Source of the DNA: an uncultured Bacteroidota bacterium
Lineage (GTDB): Bacteria; Bacteroidota; Bacteroidia; Bacteroidales; UBA12077
Assembly (NCBI GenBank): GCA_913055635.1
Contig: CAJXLK010000013.1
Location: 27,817 to 91,816, forward strand
Direction: 5' to 3'
Length of the DNA: 64,000 bases
Positions 17,521 through 26,514 of the stretch are shown piece after piece. Below the pieces are notes generated by a model. The model searched no databases. It was given only the letters and a program-made list of their open reading frames with translations, and was not told where the DNA came from. The translations under genes and the position numbers were made by a program. How positions within the stretch are numbered: position 1 is the first letter of the stretch; each line of letters starts with the position of its first letter.

Positions 17521-19857
17521 TTATTGTACCTGGGAAAAATCATATTCTTTGGGTGGGGTAGCCCCCATCAGGTGCTTCACAAAGTAATCCCACCGGCGGC
17601 GGGTCATGTAATCGTTGTATCGATAGCCATGGCGGCTGTTGGGGAAGAGGATCAGGTCAAAATCCTTGTTGGCTTTGATCAGCTCCTGCACCACCAGCAG
17701 GGTGTTGTAAGGGGGCACGTTGTCGTCCATCATCCCGTGGGCGAGCAGGAGGTGGCCTTCCAGGTTTTCCGCCAGCAGTTGATTGGCCTGGCTGTGATAG
17801 CTGGTGCTGTCCTGACCGTAACGTTTGAGCAGCCCGTGCCATTTTTCGCCCCATGGGGCTTCATAGTTGCGGTTGTCGTGGTTACCGGATTGCGAGACAG
17901 CGACCTTGAAGAAATCCGGATAACGCATGATGGCATCGGCTGATGCATAGCCGCCTCCAGAGTGCCCGTATATCCCGGCGCGGTCAATATCGATCCACGA
18001 ATGCCGCCCGGCCAGCTGTTTCATCACGGTGATCTGGTCGGGCAGGGTATTGTCGCCCATGTTGCCGTAATAGGCATCATGAAAAGACTTGGAGCGGCCA
18101 GGGGTACCCATTCCGTTGATGGCCACCACTACAAAACCCAGCTCGGCCAGGGCCTGCCGGCTGCTTTGGGCCCTAAAACTAAATCTGCGCACACTGCCAC
18201 TTTGGGGACCGGGATAAATCTGGTTGATGATGGGGTATTGCTTGTTGGGATCGAAATCGGTGGGTTTGTACATAATGCCGTACAAATCGGTTTGGCCATC
18301 CCTGGCTTTGGCCTTGATCAGTTCGGGCTTCTGCCAGCCGGTTTTGAGAAGCCGGGATATATCCTCTTCCTCCAGCTCCATCATTACATCACCTTCCATG
18401 TCTCTTAAAACCGTGACAGCAGGTTCTTCCACCGATGACCAGCTGTCCACAAAGTACTTGCCGTTGGGAGAAAAGCTGAGCTCATGGTGGCCGCCTTCCG
18501 GGGTCAGACACTCCAGGCCGGTGCCATCCATGGAGATCTTATAAAGATACTCATGATAGGGATTTCCTGGCTCCCGGCAGGAACCGACAAAATAAATCAC
18601 TTCCCTGTCATGGTCTATTTCAACAATTCGTTTCATGTTCCAGTTGCCCTCGGTCACCTGGCGAATCATTTCTCCCGTCTTCAGGTTGTACATATACAGG
18701 TGGCCCCAGTTGTCACGGTTGGAAAACCACAGCACCCTGTCTTCATCAAAGAAAACCCGCCAGTTGGGCTCGGAAAAACCCGATTCAAAAAAGGTATTGG
18801 TGTTCTCGGTCAGCACCTCACGCACCTCGCCGGTCTGTGCATCAGCAATGCGCAGGGTAACCTGCTGGTAGTCGCGGGAAGTCGACACAAAAGCCAGCCT
18901 GGAGCCGTCTTCGCTCCATTGGGCATCCAGCAGTTTTCCGTCATAACCGGCCACATGGTCGGTGATGGTCGAACGCTGGGCATCAGGCCCCTTCTTCAGA
19001 GGAACTACCTTCAAAGGATCCAGGTGAATGATCACCCGATGGAGGCGGAAAATATTTTCATCTCCGGGTAAGGGATAATTCCAGGCCTCAAGCTCGGGAT
19101 GACCAACATTCGTGGTGGTCAGATACATATCCTTAACCTGCCGGGCGTCCTGCCGGAAAGTGGCGATTTTCTTTGAGTCGGGCGACCACAGCACCACCGG
19201 CTCATCGCTTTTGATCCAACCGGCATTGTTGGTGGCATAGCCAAAGTCTTTTTTCCCCTTTTCGGTGAGTTGCTCCTCATCCCCAGAGGGGGTCTTTCTA
19301 ACCCATAAATTGTGATCGCGTATAAAAAGCTCCTTCTTCCCATCGGGAGAAATGCTGGCCGCCTCAAACAAACCGGGGCGCCCCTGCTTATCCTTATGCT
19401 GCTTAAGCTCTCCGGTCTCCAGATGGTAACTGTAGTGCATGAAAAAGATCCGTTTTCCGTCGTCTGAAAAACGAATGCGCTGAAAGGGAAGGTGATCCGG
19501 GTCAACCGCTTTTCCTTCCTTCTTCGATAAAGCCTTCGCAAGTTTTGAATGATCGAACAAAGGCTCCCGGGTTTTATCTTCCGGATGAACCTCAATAAAA
19601 CGATGTCCCCGGGATGTATTCGTGTTGTACCAAAACCGGTTGTCATCGGTCCAGCCGCTGCTGTTGATGCGATTCAAAATCAAATCATTCAGGCTGTCGG
19701 ACATCATACCCTGTGCCCGGGCATAATCCTGAGGGGTTAATTGTCTGTTGCTGTCCTGATTAGGCTGCCCCATAGAAGCAACCATGAAAGGAAAGCATAA
19801 AAACATGGCCAGTAGTGTCAGATTTCTTTTCATAAATGATGGTTTATAGATTAGCAA
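17521..19857 (-). CDS. Secreted dipeptidyl-peptidase IV-type S9 peptidase
   Basis: The 778-residue enzyme has a signal peptide (MKRNLTLLAMFLCFPFMVASMG, start at residue 9 is likely), an eight-bladed beta-propeller domain (residues about 60-500) and a C-terminal alpha/beta hydrolase. The catalytic triad is Ser in GHSGGG near 633, Asp in MMDDNVPP near 709 and His in NSRHGYR near 742. Length and order match S9B peptidases that remove N-terminal dipeptides, often X-Pro or X-Ala. It would act in the periplasm, taking part in peptide use together with the oligopeptidase B encoded at 21.3 kb. Monocistronic. Confidence 0.9.
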   Translation of the reverse strand: MLIYKPSFMKRNLTLLAMFLCFPFMVASMGQPNQDSNRQLTPQDYARAQGMMSDSLNDLILNRINSSGWTDDNRFWYNTNTSRGHRFIEVHPEDKTREPLFDHSKLAKALSKKEGKAVDPDHLPFQRIRFSDDGKRIFFMHYSYHLETGELKQHKDKQGRPGLFEAASISPDGKKELFIRDHNLWVRKTPSGDEEQLTEKGKKDFGYATNNAGWIKSDEPVVLWSPDSKKIATFRQDARQVKDMYLTTTNVGHPELEAWNYPLPGDENIFRLHRVIIHLDPLKVVPLKKGPDAQRSTITDHVAGYDGKLLDAQWSEDGSRLAFVSTSRDYQQVTLRIADAQTGEVREVLTENTNTFFESGFSEPNWRVFFDEDRVLWFSNRDNWGHLYMYNLKTGEMIRQVTEGNWNMKRIVEIDHDREVIYFVGSCREPGNPYHEYLYKISMDGTGLECLTPEGGHHELSFSPNGKYFVDSWSSVEEPAVTVLRDMEGDVMMELEEEDISRLLKTGWQKPELIKAKARDGQTDLYGIMYKPTDFDPNKQYPIINQIYPGPQSGSVRRFSFRAQSSRQALAELGFVVVAINGMGTPGRSKSFHDAYYGNMGDNTLPDQITVMKQLAGRHSWIDIDRAGIYGHSGGGYASADAIMRYPDFFKVAVSQSGNHDNRNYEAPWGEKWHGLLKRYGQDSTSYHSQANQLLAENLEGHLLLAHGMMDDNVPPYNTLLVVQELIKANKDFDLILFPNSRHGYRYNDYMTRRRWDYFVKHLMGATPPKEYDFSQVQ

Positions 19858-20228
19858 TATTCATAATTCATACGATTATCTTTTATTTAACATTTTGGCC
19901 GTATGGAACCTGCATGAATAATCATGTCCTTGTTGTGTAGGTTACTGGATGCAGGTTTCATGGGAAAAGGGATTTATCATTAATGGTTTGTGTTGGCTAT
20001 AATGATGATTCGTATTGGCTATGATTCTTAGATCGATAAGCTTGGGTGGGGTAGGCCTCATTCATGGGTTCTAATTTTGTTATAAAGATAATAAACTGAT
20101 TTGACCTTTTTGCGGGTGAAGTTTGTCAATGATCCGGATTTTTTCATCTAAAAACCTATAACTTCTTTCGTGAATTCCCATATATGTGAGAAAAACAGCT
20201 CACATCGCTTAAAAATCATTTGTTTTCT
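19858..20228. other. 371-bp intergenic region between divergent genes
   Basis: There is no gene. A 9-bp inverted repeat AACCTGCAT / ATGCAGGTT (19907-19915, 19949-19957) with a 33-nt spacer lies upstream of the peptidase. A short direct duplication (TGTTGGCTATAATGATGATTC and GTATTGGCTATGATTC) lies near 19990-20030. Confidence 0.45.
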
Positions 20229-20885
20229 ATGGGTCAGCATCTACTCTATGATCAACAGGGTTTTATGGTAACTCCCTACATGAAGGGACCATCGCAGGAG
20301 GAAATGCATCTAGCCGAGCGAACCGGTTCAGGGTTGAAAACCGCTCCGACGGTTGATTTGCCGGGCCAGCGCCAGGGCGGGGATTCGAAAAAGGGCCACA
20401 AAGGAAGACCGGATCAGCCCGGAACTTCCCCCCGACATCAGCATGATCAGGGTGTGACCTCCGATCAGGAGCCCGAGGAAAAGCCAGAAGACGCTGATAT
20501 TCAGCAAGATAAAAAAATCCTGATTGTCGAGGATGACCGGGTTAGTCTGTTGTATATCCGCGAATTGATTGAATTACTGGATATTCCTGATGTACGCTTT
20601 CAGGTGGACTATGTCTTTACCGGTGAAAAAGCCGTTGAGTTCACCCGCAAATATTCTTTCGATGTGGTTTTGATGGACCTTAAACTTCCTGGTATAGATG
20701 GATTGGAAGCCACCCGTGAGATAAAAAAATACAACCCGTTTTTACCCGTGATTGCTCAAACGGCCTTTGCCCTGTCAGGTGATGAAAAAAAGGCCTATGA
20801 TGCAGGTTGCGACGATTATTTGGCCAAGCCCATCTCGGAGAAAGAATTGGTCGAAAAGTTCCGTAAATTCTTGGATCTTTCCTGA
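20229..20885 (+). CDS. Single-domain response regulator with disordered N-terminal extension
   Basis: The C-terminal 125 residues form a receiver domain: acidic pair in IVEDDRVS, phospho-acceptor Asp 150 in VVLMDLKLPG, Thr in AQTAFA, Lys in LAKPIS. No output domain follows. About 95 residues precede the receiver and are rich in G, P, Q, D and K, with no fold evident. A TTG start at 20220 is possible, and the ATG at 20229 is preferred. The protein could act as a phosphate shuttle or by protein contact, as in other stand-alone receivers of hybrid-kinase systems. The partner kinase is not in the window. Confidence 0.8.
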   Translation: MGQHLLYDQQGFMVTPYMKGPSQEEMHLAERTGSGLKTAPTVDLPGQRQGGDSKKGHKGRPDQPGTSPRHQHDQGVTSDQEPEEKPEDADIQQDKKILIVEDDRVSLLYIRELIELLDIPDVRFQVDYVFTGEKAVEFTRKYSFDVVLMDLKLPGIDGLEATREIKKYNPFLPVIAQTAFALSGDEKKAYDAGCDDYLAKPISEKELVEKFRKFLDLS

Positions 20886-20943
20886 CCCGCTTCCCGAACA
20901 ATCTTTTTGTCATCATTCCGAAATTTATGGTGGGTACGAGTTT

Positions 20944-21222
20944 TATTGATCGTTTTCCCCGCCTCCGTTGTGGTTAACACTGTGTTGGTTTATGCCCGCT
21001 ACCGTGGTGATTGGTATCTGGTCCATCGGTTCTGCCCGCTTCCATGATGTTTCATCTTTTATTGATCAATTCTGCAGGCTTATATTGTGTCTAATACTTT
21101 CTTCATAGGTTTTAGCCCTCTTCCACGGGGGGGGATCTTTTTTGTTGGTTCCATCCACCCTTCTCCATTGAGATAAGCAGTTTAGTTGATCGCTTCTGCC
21201 TATCTTCTGGCATGTATCCCCG
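20944..21222 (+). repeat. Degenerate tandem array with about 40-bp period
   Basis: Seven weakly conserved units follow a core like TTGATCGGTTCTGCCCGCTT then CCATGGTG. Cores start near 20952, 20991, 21031, 21071, 21111, 21151 and 21195; four of the steps are exactly 40 bp. Identity between units is low to moderate, and no reading frame is kept. It fills the gap before the oligopeptidase B gene. Confidence 0.5.
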
Positions 21223-21322
21223 TCCGGCCAGGGGCATTTGTGGTTTTAAAACCTTGGATTTTCCAAAAAAATGTTATTTTTATTGTGACATTGAGCCATT
21301 ATCATCCCAAATGCAAACCGTC

Positions 21323-23467
21323 ATGAAGCGAGCAATTTTATCCATTATTTTTTATGTATTGGCCGGGAGCCTTCTTTGGCTGTCAACCGGCTGCAAGCAA
21401 CAACAGACTATGAATGATCAACTTCAGCCCCCTGATGCGGAAAAGAAACCCGAAGAGCTTGTGATTCACGGGGACACGCGTATTGACAACTACTATTGGT
21501 TGAATCAACGGGATAATCAGCAGGTAATTGATTACCTGGAAGCAGAAAATGCTTATACCCGTGAGGTTTTAAAGCCCACCGAAAGCCTCCAGGATTCCCT
21601 GTTCCATGAAATGAAAGGCCGGATGAAAGAAGATGATGCCTCGGTGCCTTATTATAAAAACGGTTTTTATTATTATACCCGCTATGAAGAGGGGAAGCAA
21701 TATCCCGTTTATTGTCGCAAGAAAGGATCTCTGGAGGCCGAGGAGCAGGTGATGCTGAATGTCAATCAGATGGCCCGGGGCCATGGATTCTATCACCTCA
21801 CCGGGGTGGCGGTCAGCCCCAACAATAAGCTGGTGGCTTATGGGGTGGATACCGTAGGCCGGCGCAAATATACCCTTCACATCAAAGACCTCTCTTCGGG
21901 GAAGATTTATGAACAGACCCCGGAAATGACCACCGGCCATGCCGTTTGGGCCAGTGACAGTGAGACCCTCTTTTATACCCGCAAGCAGGAAGGCACCCTT
22001 CGGGCCCACAAAATATTCAGCCACCGCCTGGGCACCGACCCGGACCAGGACCGGGAGATTTTTCATGAGTCGGATGAAACATTCAACACCCACGTATTTA
22101 AGAGCAAGTCGGATCAGTACATTATGATTGCCTCGACCAGCACCATGTCGGATGAGTACCGCTATCTCTCTGCCGATGAGCCCCGGGGTGATTTCCAGGT
22201 GATTCAGCCCCGAGAAAGGGGATTGGAATATTCGGTTTCTCACTACAACGGGCATTTTTACATCCGTACCAATTGGAAAGCCCAAAATTTTCGCCTGATG
22301 AAAACCCCGGTCGGAAAAACCAGAAAAGACCACTGGCAGGAAGTGATTCCCCATCGCCAAGATGTATTGCTCGACCAGGCGGAAACCTTTAAGGATTACC
22401 TGGTGGTCAGTGAACGGAAAAGGGGGTTGACCCGCTTTCGTGTGCTTCCCTGGGAAGATAAAAACCGGGGCTACACCATAGAGATGGACGAGGAAGCCTA
22501 TGCTGCTTATTTGAGCGATAATCCCGAGTTTGACACCCATAGCCTGCGTTATGTGTACAGCTCGATGACCACCCCACCTACCACCTGGGATTACAACATG
22601 CAGACCCGGGAACGGGAAATGAAAAAACAGGAAGAAGTGCTGGGGGATTTTAACCCTGATGACTATGAATCAAAGCGGGTTTGGGCAACAGCCGATGATG
22701 GCAGGCAAGTGCCGATCTCCTTGGTTTATCGCAAGGGCATGAAGCAGGATGGAAAAAATCCGACCCTTCTTTATGGTTATGGCTCTTATGGCCATACGAT
22801 GGAGGCTGGATTCAGCTCCACGCGGCTAAGCCTTTTGGACCGGGGTTTTATTTTTGCCATTGCCCATGTCCGGGGCAGTCAGTACCTGGGTCGAAAATGG
22901 TATGAACAAGGCAAGTTGCTGAATAAGAAAAATACCTTTACCGATTTCAACGATTGTGCCCAATATTTAATTGAGAGGGACTACACCGCACCCAGGCATT
23001 TATATGCCATGGGAGGCAGTGCCGGCGGGTTGCTGATGGGAGCCATCGTTAATATGCAGCCTGAGCTTTACCATGGGGTGGTCGCTGCAGTACCCTTTGT
23101 GGATATTGTAACGACCATGCTTGATGAGAGCATTCCACTGACCACCGGCGAATTTGATGAATGGGGTAATCCCAAAAAGAAGCAGTATTATGAGTATATG
23201 CTTTCTTATTCGCCTTATGACAATGTACAAAAGCAGGAGTATCCCAATATGCTGGTGACAACCGGATTGCATGACTCCCAGGTTCAGTATTGGGAGCCCG
23301 CCAAATGGGTGGCCCGGTTGCGCGACCATAAGACAGGAGATCATCTGCTGCTGTTGCATACCAACATGAAAGCCGGTCATGGTGGTGCATCAGGCCGATA
23401 CGAGGCATTGCGCGAGACCGCCCGCGAATATGCCTTCCTTTTGCATCTGGAAGGCATAGAATCATAA
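21323..23467 (+). CDS. ptrB: Oligopeptidase B-like S9A peptidase, lipoprotein
   Basis: From the ATG at 21323 the protein has 714 residues and begins with a lipoprotein signal (MKRAILSIIFYVLAGSLLWL, then STGC). Earlier starts at 21212 or 21311 would bury this signal. A beta-propeller (about 70-400) precedes the hydrolase domain. The catalytic Ser 566 sits in MGGSAGGLLMG, the Asp in TGLHDSQVQYWEP and the His in KAGHGGASGRYE, all characteristic of oligopeptidase B, which cuts after Arg or Lys in short peptides. As a lipoprotein it would act in the periplasm rather than the cytosol, unlike E. coli PtrB. Monocistronic, with the tandem array upstream. Confidence 0.88.
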   Translation: MKRAILSIIFYVLAGSLLWLSTGCKQQQTMNDQLQPPDAEKKPEELVIHGDTRIDNYYWLNQRDNQQVIDYLEAENAYTREVLKPTESLQDSLFHEMKGRMKEDDASVPYYKNGFYYYTRYEEGKQYPVYCRKKGSLEAEEQVMLNVNQMARGHGFYHLTGVAVSPNNKLVAYGVDTVGRRKYTLHIKDLSSGKIYEQTPEMTTGHAVWASDSETLFYTRKQEGTLRAHKIFSHRLGTDPDQDREIFHESDETFNTHVFKSKSDQYIMIASTSTMSDEYRYLSADEPRGDFQVIQPRERGLEYSVSHYNGHFYIRTNWKAQNFRLMKTPVGKTRKDHWQEVIPHRQDVLLDQAETFKDYLVVSERKRGLTRFRVLPWEDKNRGYTIEMDEEAYAAYLSDNPEFDTHSLRYVYSSMTTPPTTWDYNMQTREREMKKQEEVLGDFNPDDYESKRVWATADDGRQVPISLVYRKGMKQDGKNPTLLYGYGSYGHTMEAGFSSTRLSLLDRGFIFAIAHVRGSQYLGRKWYEQGKLLNKKNTFTDFNDCAQYLIERDYTAPRHLYAMGGSAGGLLMGAIVNMQPELYHGVVAAVPFVDIVTTMLDESIPLTTGEFDEWGNPKKKQYYEYMLSYSPYDNVQKQEYPNMLVTTGLHDSQVQYWEPAKWVARLRDHKTGDHLLLLHTNMKAGHGGASGRYEALRETAREYAFLLHLEGIES

Positions 23468-23544
23468 GATGAATATGGCTTTTTCCTGCAACACCTTTTA
23501 GATTGTTTGATAGAGTTTTCTTTACCTGGCTGTTTGGTTTTTTT

Positions 23545-26196
23545 TCAAAGCCCCAGGCGATAGGTCAGCTTAATGAGAAAAACGTTTTCCGGGTAAAGGT
23601 TGAATAGCTGGTGCATCTCGTTTTGCCAGTTGAATTGGCTGTTGGGTTGAAAGCCGTTGCGGTTTTGTGACCACACCAGGTAAAGGGTGGATCCCGGAAG
23701 ATATTGCCATCGCGCTACCAGATTGGATTTGAATTGCCGGAGGTTGAAATCCGGGTTGGCAAATGTATAATCGGTGGCTCCATCCCGGTTTTCATCGACA
23801 TGGTAGGCTTTGTCGCGATGATTTAGCTGTTGACCTGTAAAGGTGTGGAAACGTTTGTGATAGGCCGATGCAACGGGATCAGTAACCTTTTTAAACGTAT
23901 GATAATCGCCTGAAGCGATGAACGGTTGCCCCCAGTATTGCAGAGAAAGTTCGGGTGTAATGCTAAAATTAAGACGGAAAGAAAGGCTTAGGGTTTTGCG
24001 GTCAATGGAAGCCATGATGTAGTGGTTTTCGCTGTGATGAGTTGTGGTGGTGACATACTGCAGTTCGTCTTTTCGTATTGACAAGGAAGGACTTAGGCTC
24101 ATCTGGAGGGTGTTATGGGGCCGGAAGGAAACTTCTCCCCAAAAGGTATTGCGGTGGCTATGGTGATACCTGCTCCAGCTCTGGTTGTTGCCGAGGGTAA
24201 AAGCAAGTTTTTTTCTGGGGTCGGTTTCCAGTTCGGCCCAATAACGGAGCCGGGCCGGTTCCTTGAGCATCGGGCCGCCGCGCAATGCTGATTTAGAGTA
24301 GGAAGAGCTTTGGCCATTGAGGCCCATGCCCCATTCCCAGTAATTTTTAAATTGGGTATTGATGTTGACGTTCCCGCCAGTAAAGAGGTGTTGGCCATGG
24401 TAATTCCAGATGCGCCATTGATTCAGGTTAAACCGCAAGCCTTGAAAAATGGAAAAAGGTTCATAGATGCGATACTGAGCCCATCCGAGCTGAGAGATTT
24501 GATCGGCTTCTCGTTGATATCCCATGTCGTTGAGTTCCAAACCCGGTGATTTCCAATTCAAGAATAGGCCGTAGCGAAAATGGCCCTTGCCCATTTTGGT
24601 AAACATCAGGCTTCCGCCATGGCCGGAGAGGGTATTGCGGGAGGAGTCGACCTGAAGATAGGAGGCATCGGGGCGTTGATAATAGCGGGCTGATGAACTT
24701 TGGGTTCGGGTGATGGCGGTTTCACTGCCTCTGACATGACTAAATATGCCCCGAAATGAGAGGTTATAGGAACGCTCGTTCCAGCGGTGTTTGAAATTGA
24801 TTCCCCCGGTGTAAGCCTGATCGTGGAGAAACTGAAGGTGATCCGCATTGATTTGCCGGTGGGTTGCTGTCATAATCCCGCCCAACAGGGTTTGTCCCTG
24901 GTTAAAACTTTTCTGAGCCCTTCCCAGAAAGTAATTGGTTAAAGGCTCCACGGTTTGATGGTGGGTTTGATGGTTCGCGGCGATGGAGGCCTGTTCGCGG
25001 GCAGTCATGCTTTCGAGGACCCCTACCGACCAACCATTGCGGGTTTTTCCGGTTAATTTAAGGGCACCCAGAATGGAGGTATTGTCGGGCGTACGGGCAT
25101 ATTCTTTTGGCCCGGTCGAGGGGGTATAATGTGGAGCCCCACCAATCCGCCGGGAATAAAACAGGTTATCGTTCATGAAATTGCCCATTTGCATGAGCCG
25201 AAAATCCATGATGCTTTGTCCTTCTATGAAAAAAGGGCGTTTTTCCTCAAAATAGGTTTCATAGGCGGTGAGGTTCACCTTGGAGGGATCGGCTTCCACC
25301 TGGCCAAAATCTGGATTGATGGCCATGTCCAGTGTGATGTTGTTGGTCAGGCCAACCTTGGCATTCAAACCTGCATCCAGATGCTTTCGGCGGCCCGAAG
25401 CGGCAAATGGATTGGCCGGCTGCTGGCGGAAGGTCTCCAGGTTGGCGACCGTATAAGGGGTGATGGCCCTTTCCTTTTGGGGTTCGATTTGCTGGCTCAG
25501 GTTCATATCCCCAAATTGACTGACCCAGCCACTGGCATCCCGGGGGATTAATTTCCATAGAAGCTTCTCGTCCTCTCTATAAATGGTTCTTTTGATCTGA
25601 AGCCCCCATTTTTGACTGCCTTTTTTACTAAATCGCAGCTGCGCAAAGGGGATTTTCATCTCGGCCTTCCATCCCAGCGAATCGGTGCTGGTTTCAACAT
25701 GCCATACCGGATCCCAGTTGTAGTTGGTGCTCATCCCGTCATCGGTAATGATCCAGTCAATCTTGACCCCGGCGGCCGTAACAAAAAAACAAAAGGCTGT
25801 GCGGTTGTCATGGTAACTGTCGATTTGAACCCCCATGCGATCGCCTTCCATATTATCGCGCCGGGAAAGCCGCTCTACGATGCTGTCGGGATGGCTGTCG
25901 TAACCCCTTAAAGCAATATAGAGGTAATCGTTGTCATTGACCATCTTGAAGCGGGTCTTTTCCGATGGTTTTTGCCCTTCATAAGGCTCTATCTGGACAA
26001 AATGGTCATGCCATTCGATTTGTTGCCAGGCCGGATCGTTGAATTGGCCATCGATCTCGGGGGCCTTCCCTTTGATGGGATGGACCTGGTAGTTTTTGGG
26101 GGCCTTATTGTTTTTGGGGTTTTCCGTTCCTGCCCATGCACCGGCAACTATTCCCATAATCAGGATCAGATTAAGACTTCCTTTGCGGTAACCCAT
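23545..26196 (-). CDS. DUF5916 outer-membrane protein with CBM9-like N-terminal domain
   Basis: The 883-residue protein has a signal peptide (SLNLILIMGIVAGAWA), then a family-9-carbohydrate-binding-like sandwich (APEIDGQFNDPAWQQIEWHD to about residue 235) and a DUF5916 part with TLDMAINPDFGQVEADPSKV and FFEEKRPFFIEG-type motifs (YFEEKRPFFIEGQSIMDF). The C-terminal half is rich in alternating aromatic residues and ends in an amphipathic strand with terminal L (IKLTYRLGL), which is expected for an outer-membrane beta-barrel. Family function is unknown; sugar or polymer binding at the cell surface is possible. No sus genes lie nearby. Confidence 0.8.
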   Translation of the reverse strand: MGYRKGSLNLILIMGIVAGAWAGTENPKNNKAPKNYQVHPIKGKAPEIDGQFNDPAWQQIEWHDHFVQIEPYEGQKPSEKTRFKMVNDNDYLYIALRGYDSHPDSIVERLSRRDNMEGDRMGVQIDSYHDNRTAFCFFVTAAGVKIDWIITDDGMSTNYNWDPVWHVETSTDSLGWKAEMKIPFAQLRFSKKGSQKWGLQIKRTIYREDEKLLWKLIPRDASGWVSQFGDMNLSQQIEPQKERAITPYTVANLETFRQQPANPFAASGRRKHLDAGLNAKVGLTNNITLDMAINPDFGQVEADPSKVNLTAYETYFEEKRPFFIEGQSIMDFRLMQMGNFMNDNLFYSRRIGGAPHYTPSTGPKEYARTPDNTSILGALKLTGKTRNGWSVGVLESMTAREQASIAANHQTHHQTVEPLTNYFLGRAQKSFNQGQTLLGGIMTATHRQINADHLQFLHDQAYTGGINFKHRWNERSYNLSFRGIFSHVRGSETAITRTQSSSARYYQRPDASYLQVDSSRNTLSGHGGSLMFTKMGKGHFRYGLFLNWKSPGLELNDMGYQREADQISQLGWAQYRIYEPFSIFQGLRFNLNQWRIWNYHGQHLFTGGNVNINTQFKNYWEWGMGLNGQSSSYSKSALRGGPMLKEPARLRYWAELETDPRKKLAFTLGNNQSWSRYHHSHRNTFWGEVSFRPHNTLQMSLSPSLSIRKDELQYVTTTTHHSENHYIMASIDRKTLSLSFRLNFSITPELSLQYWGQPFIASGDYHTFKKVTDPVASAYHKRFHTFTGQQLNHRDKAYHVDENRDGATDYTFANPDFNLRQFKSNLVARWQYLPGSTLYLVWSQNRNGFQPNSQFNWQNEMHQLFNLYPENVFLIKLTYRLGL

Positions 26197-26236
26197 ATTT
26201 CAGATTTTAGGCTTCAACAGTCTATTCCATGGAAAA

Positions 26237-26251
26237 AGCTAATAATTAGCT
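26237..26251 (-). terminator. Possible terminator of the cysK-cysE remnant
   Basis: The palindrome AGCTAAT-A-ATTAGCT is followed on the minus strand by TTTTTCC. It sits 54 nt after the cysE stop. The loop is very small, so the call is weak. Confidence 0.35.
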
Positions 26252-26304
26252 CATTGATTTGAATCTTCATGGAAAAGGACGATGTTACCTTAGCGGTGCT
26301 GCAT

Positions 26305-26499
26305 TTAGATGCCTTCTCCCTGGGTAAAGTTCATGGTTTGAGCTTTTTGCTGGAGTATGCGGGAGTGGGGCGGGACACTGCGGGTAAGCCAGACATTGCC
26401 CCCGATAATCGATTCAGCCCCGATGGTTACCCGCCCCAGGATGGTGGCCTCGGCATAAACGACCACCTGGTCTTCGACAAAGGGATGGCGGGGAATGCC
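26305..26499 (-). pseudogene. cysE: Serine O-acetyltransferase C-terminal remnant
   Basis: This minus-strand frame encodes [19 protein letters not shown] and continues with the left-handed beta-helix hexapeptides [28 protein letters not shown] and a C-terminal tail ending QGEGI then stop. These 64 residues match the end of serine acetyltransferase, which makes O-acetylserine for cysteine synthesis. No start codon, N-terminal helical domain or catalytic His-Asp pair is present: about three quarters of the gene is gone. It begins 15 bp after the cysK stop, so a deletion probably joined the two. The plus-strand frame over this region is only its shadow. Confidence 0.85.
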
Positions 26500-26514
26500 T
26501 TATTTATTAATTTT

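Noticed and set aside
20944..21222. CRISPR array
   Set aside because: Units are degenerate and contiguous, without identical repeats and unique spacers, and no cas gene is near.
21569..22540. 323-codon minus-strand frame over ptrB
   Set aside because: Antisense shadow of the peptidase propeller domain.
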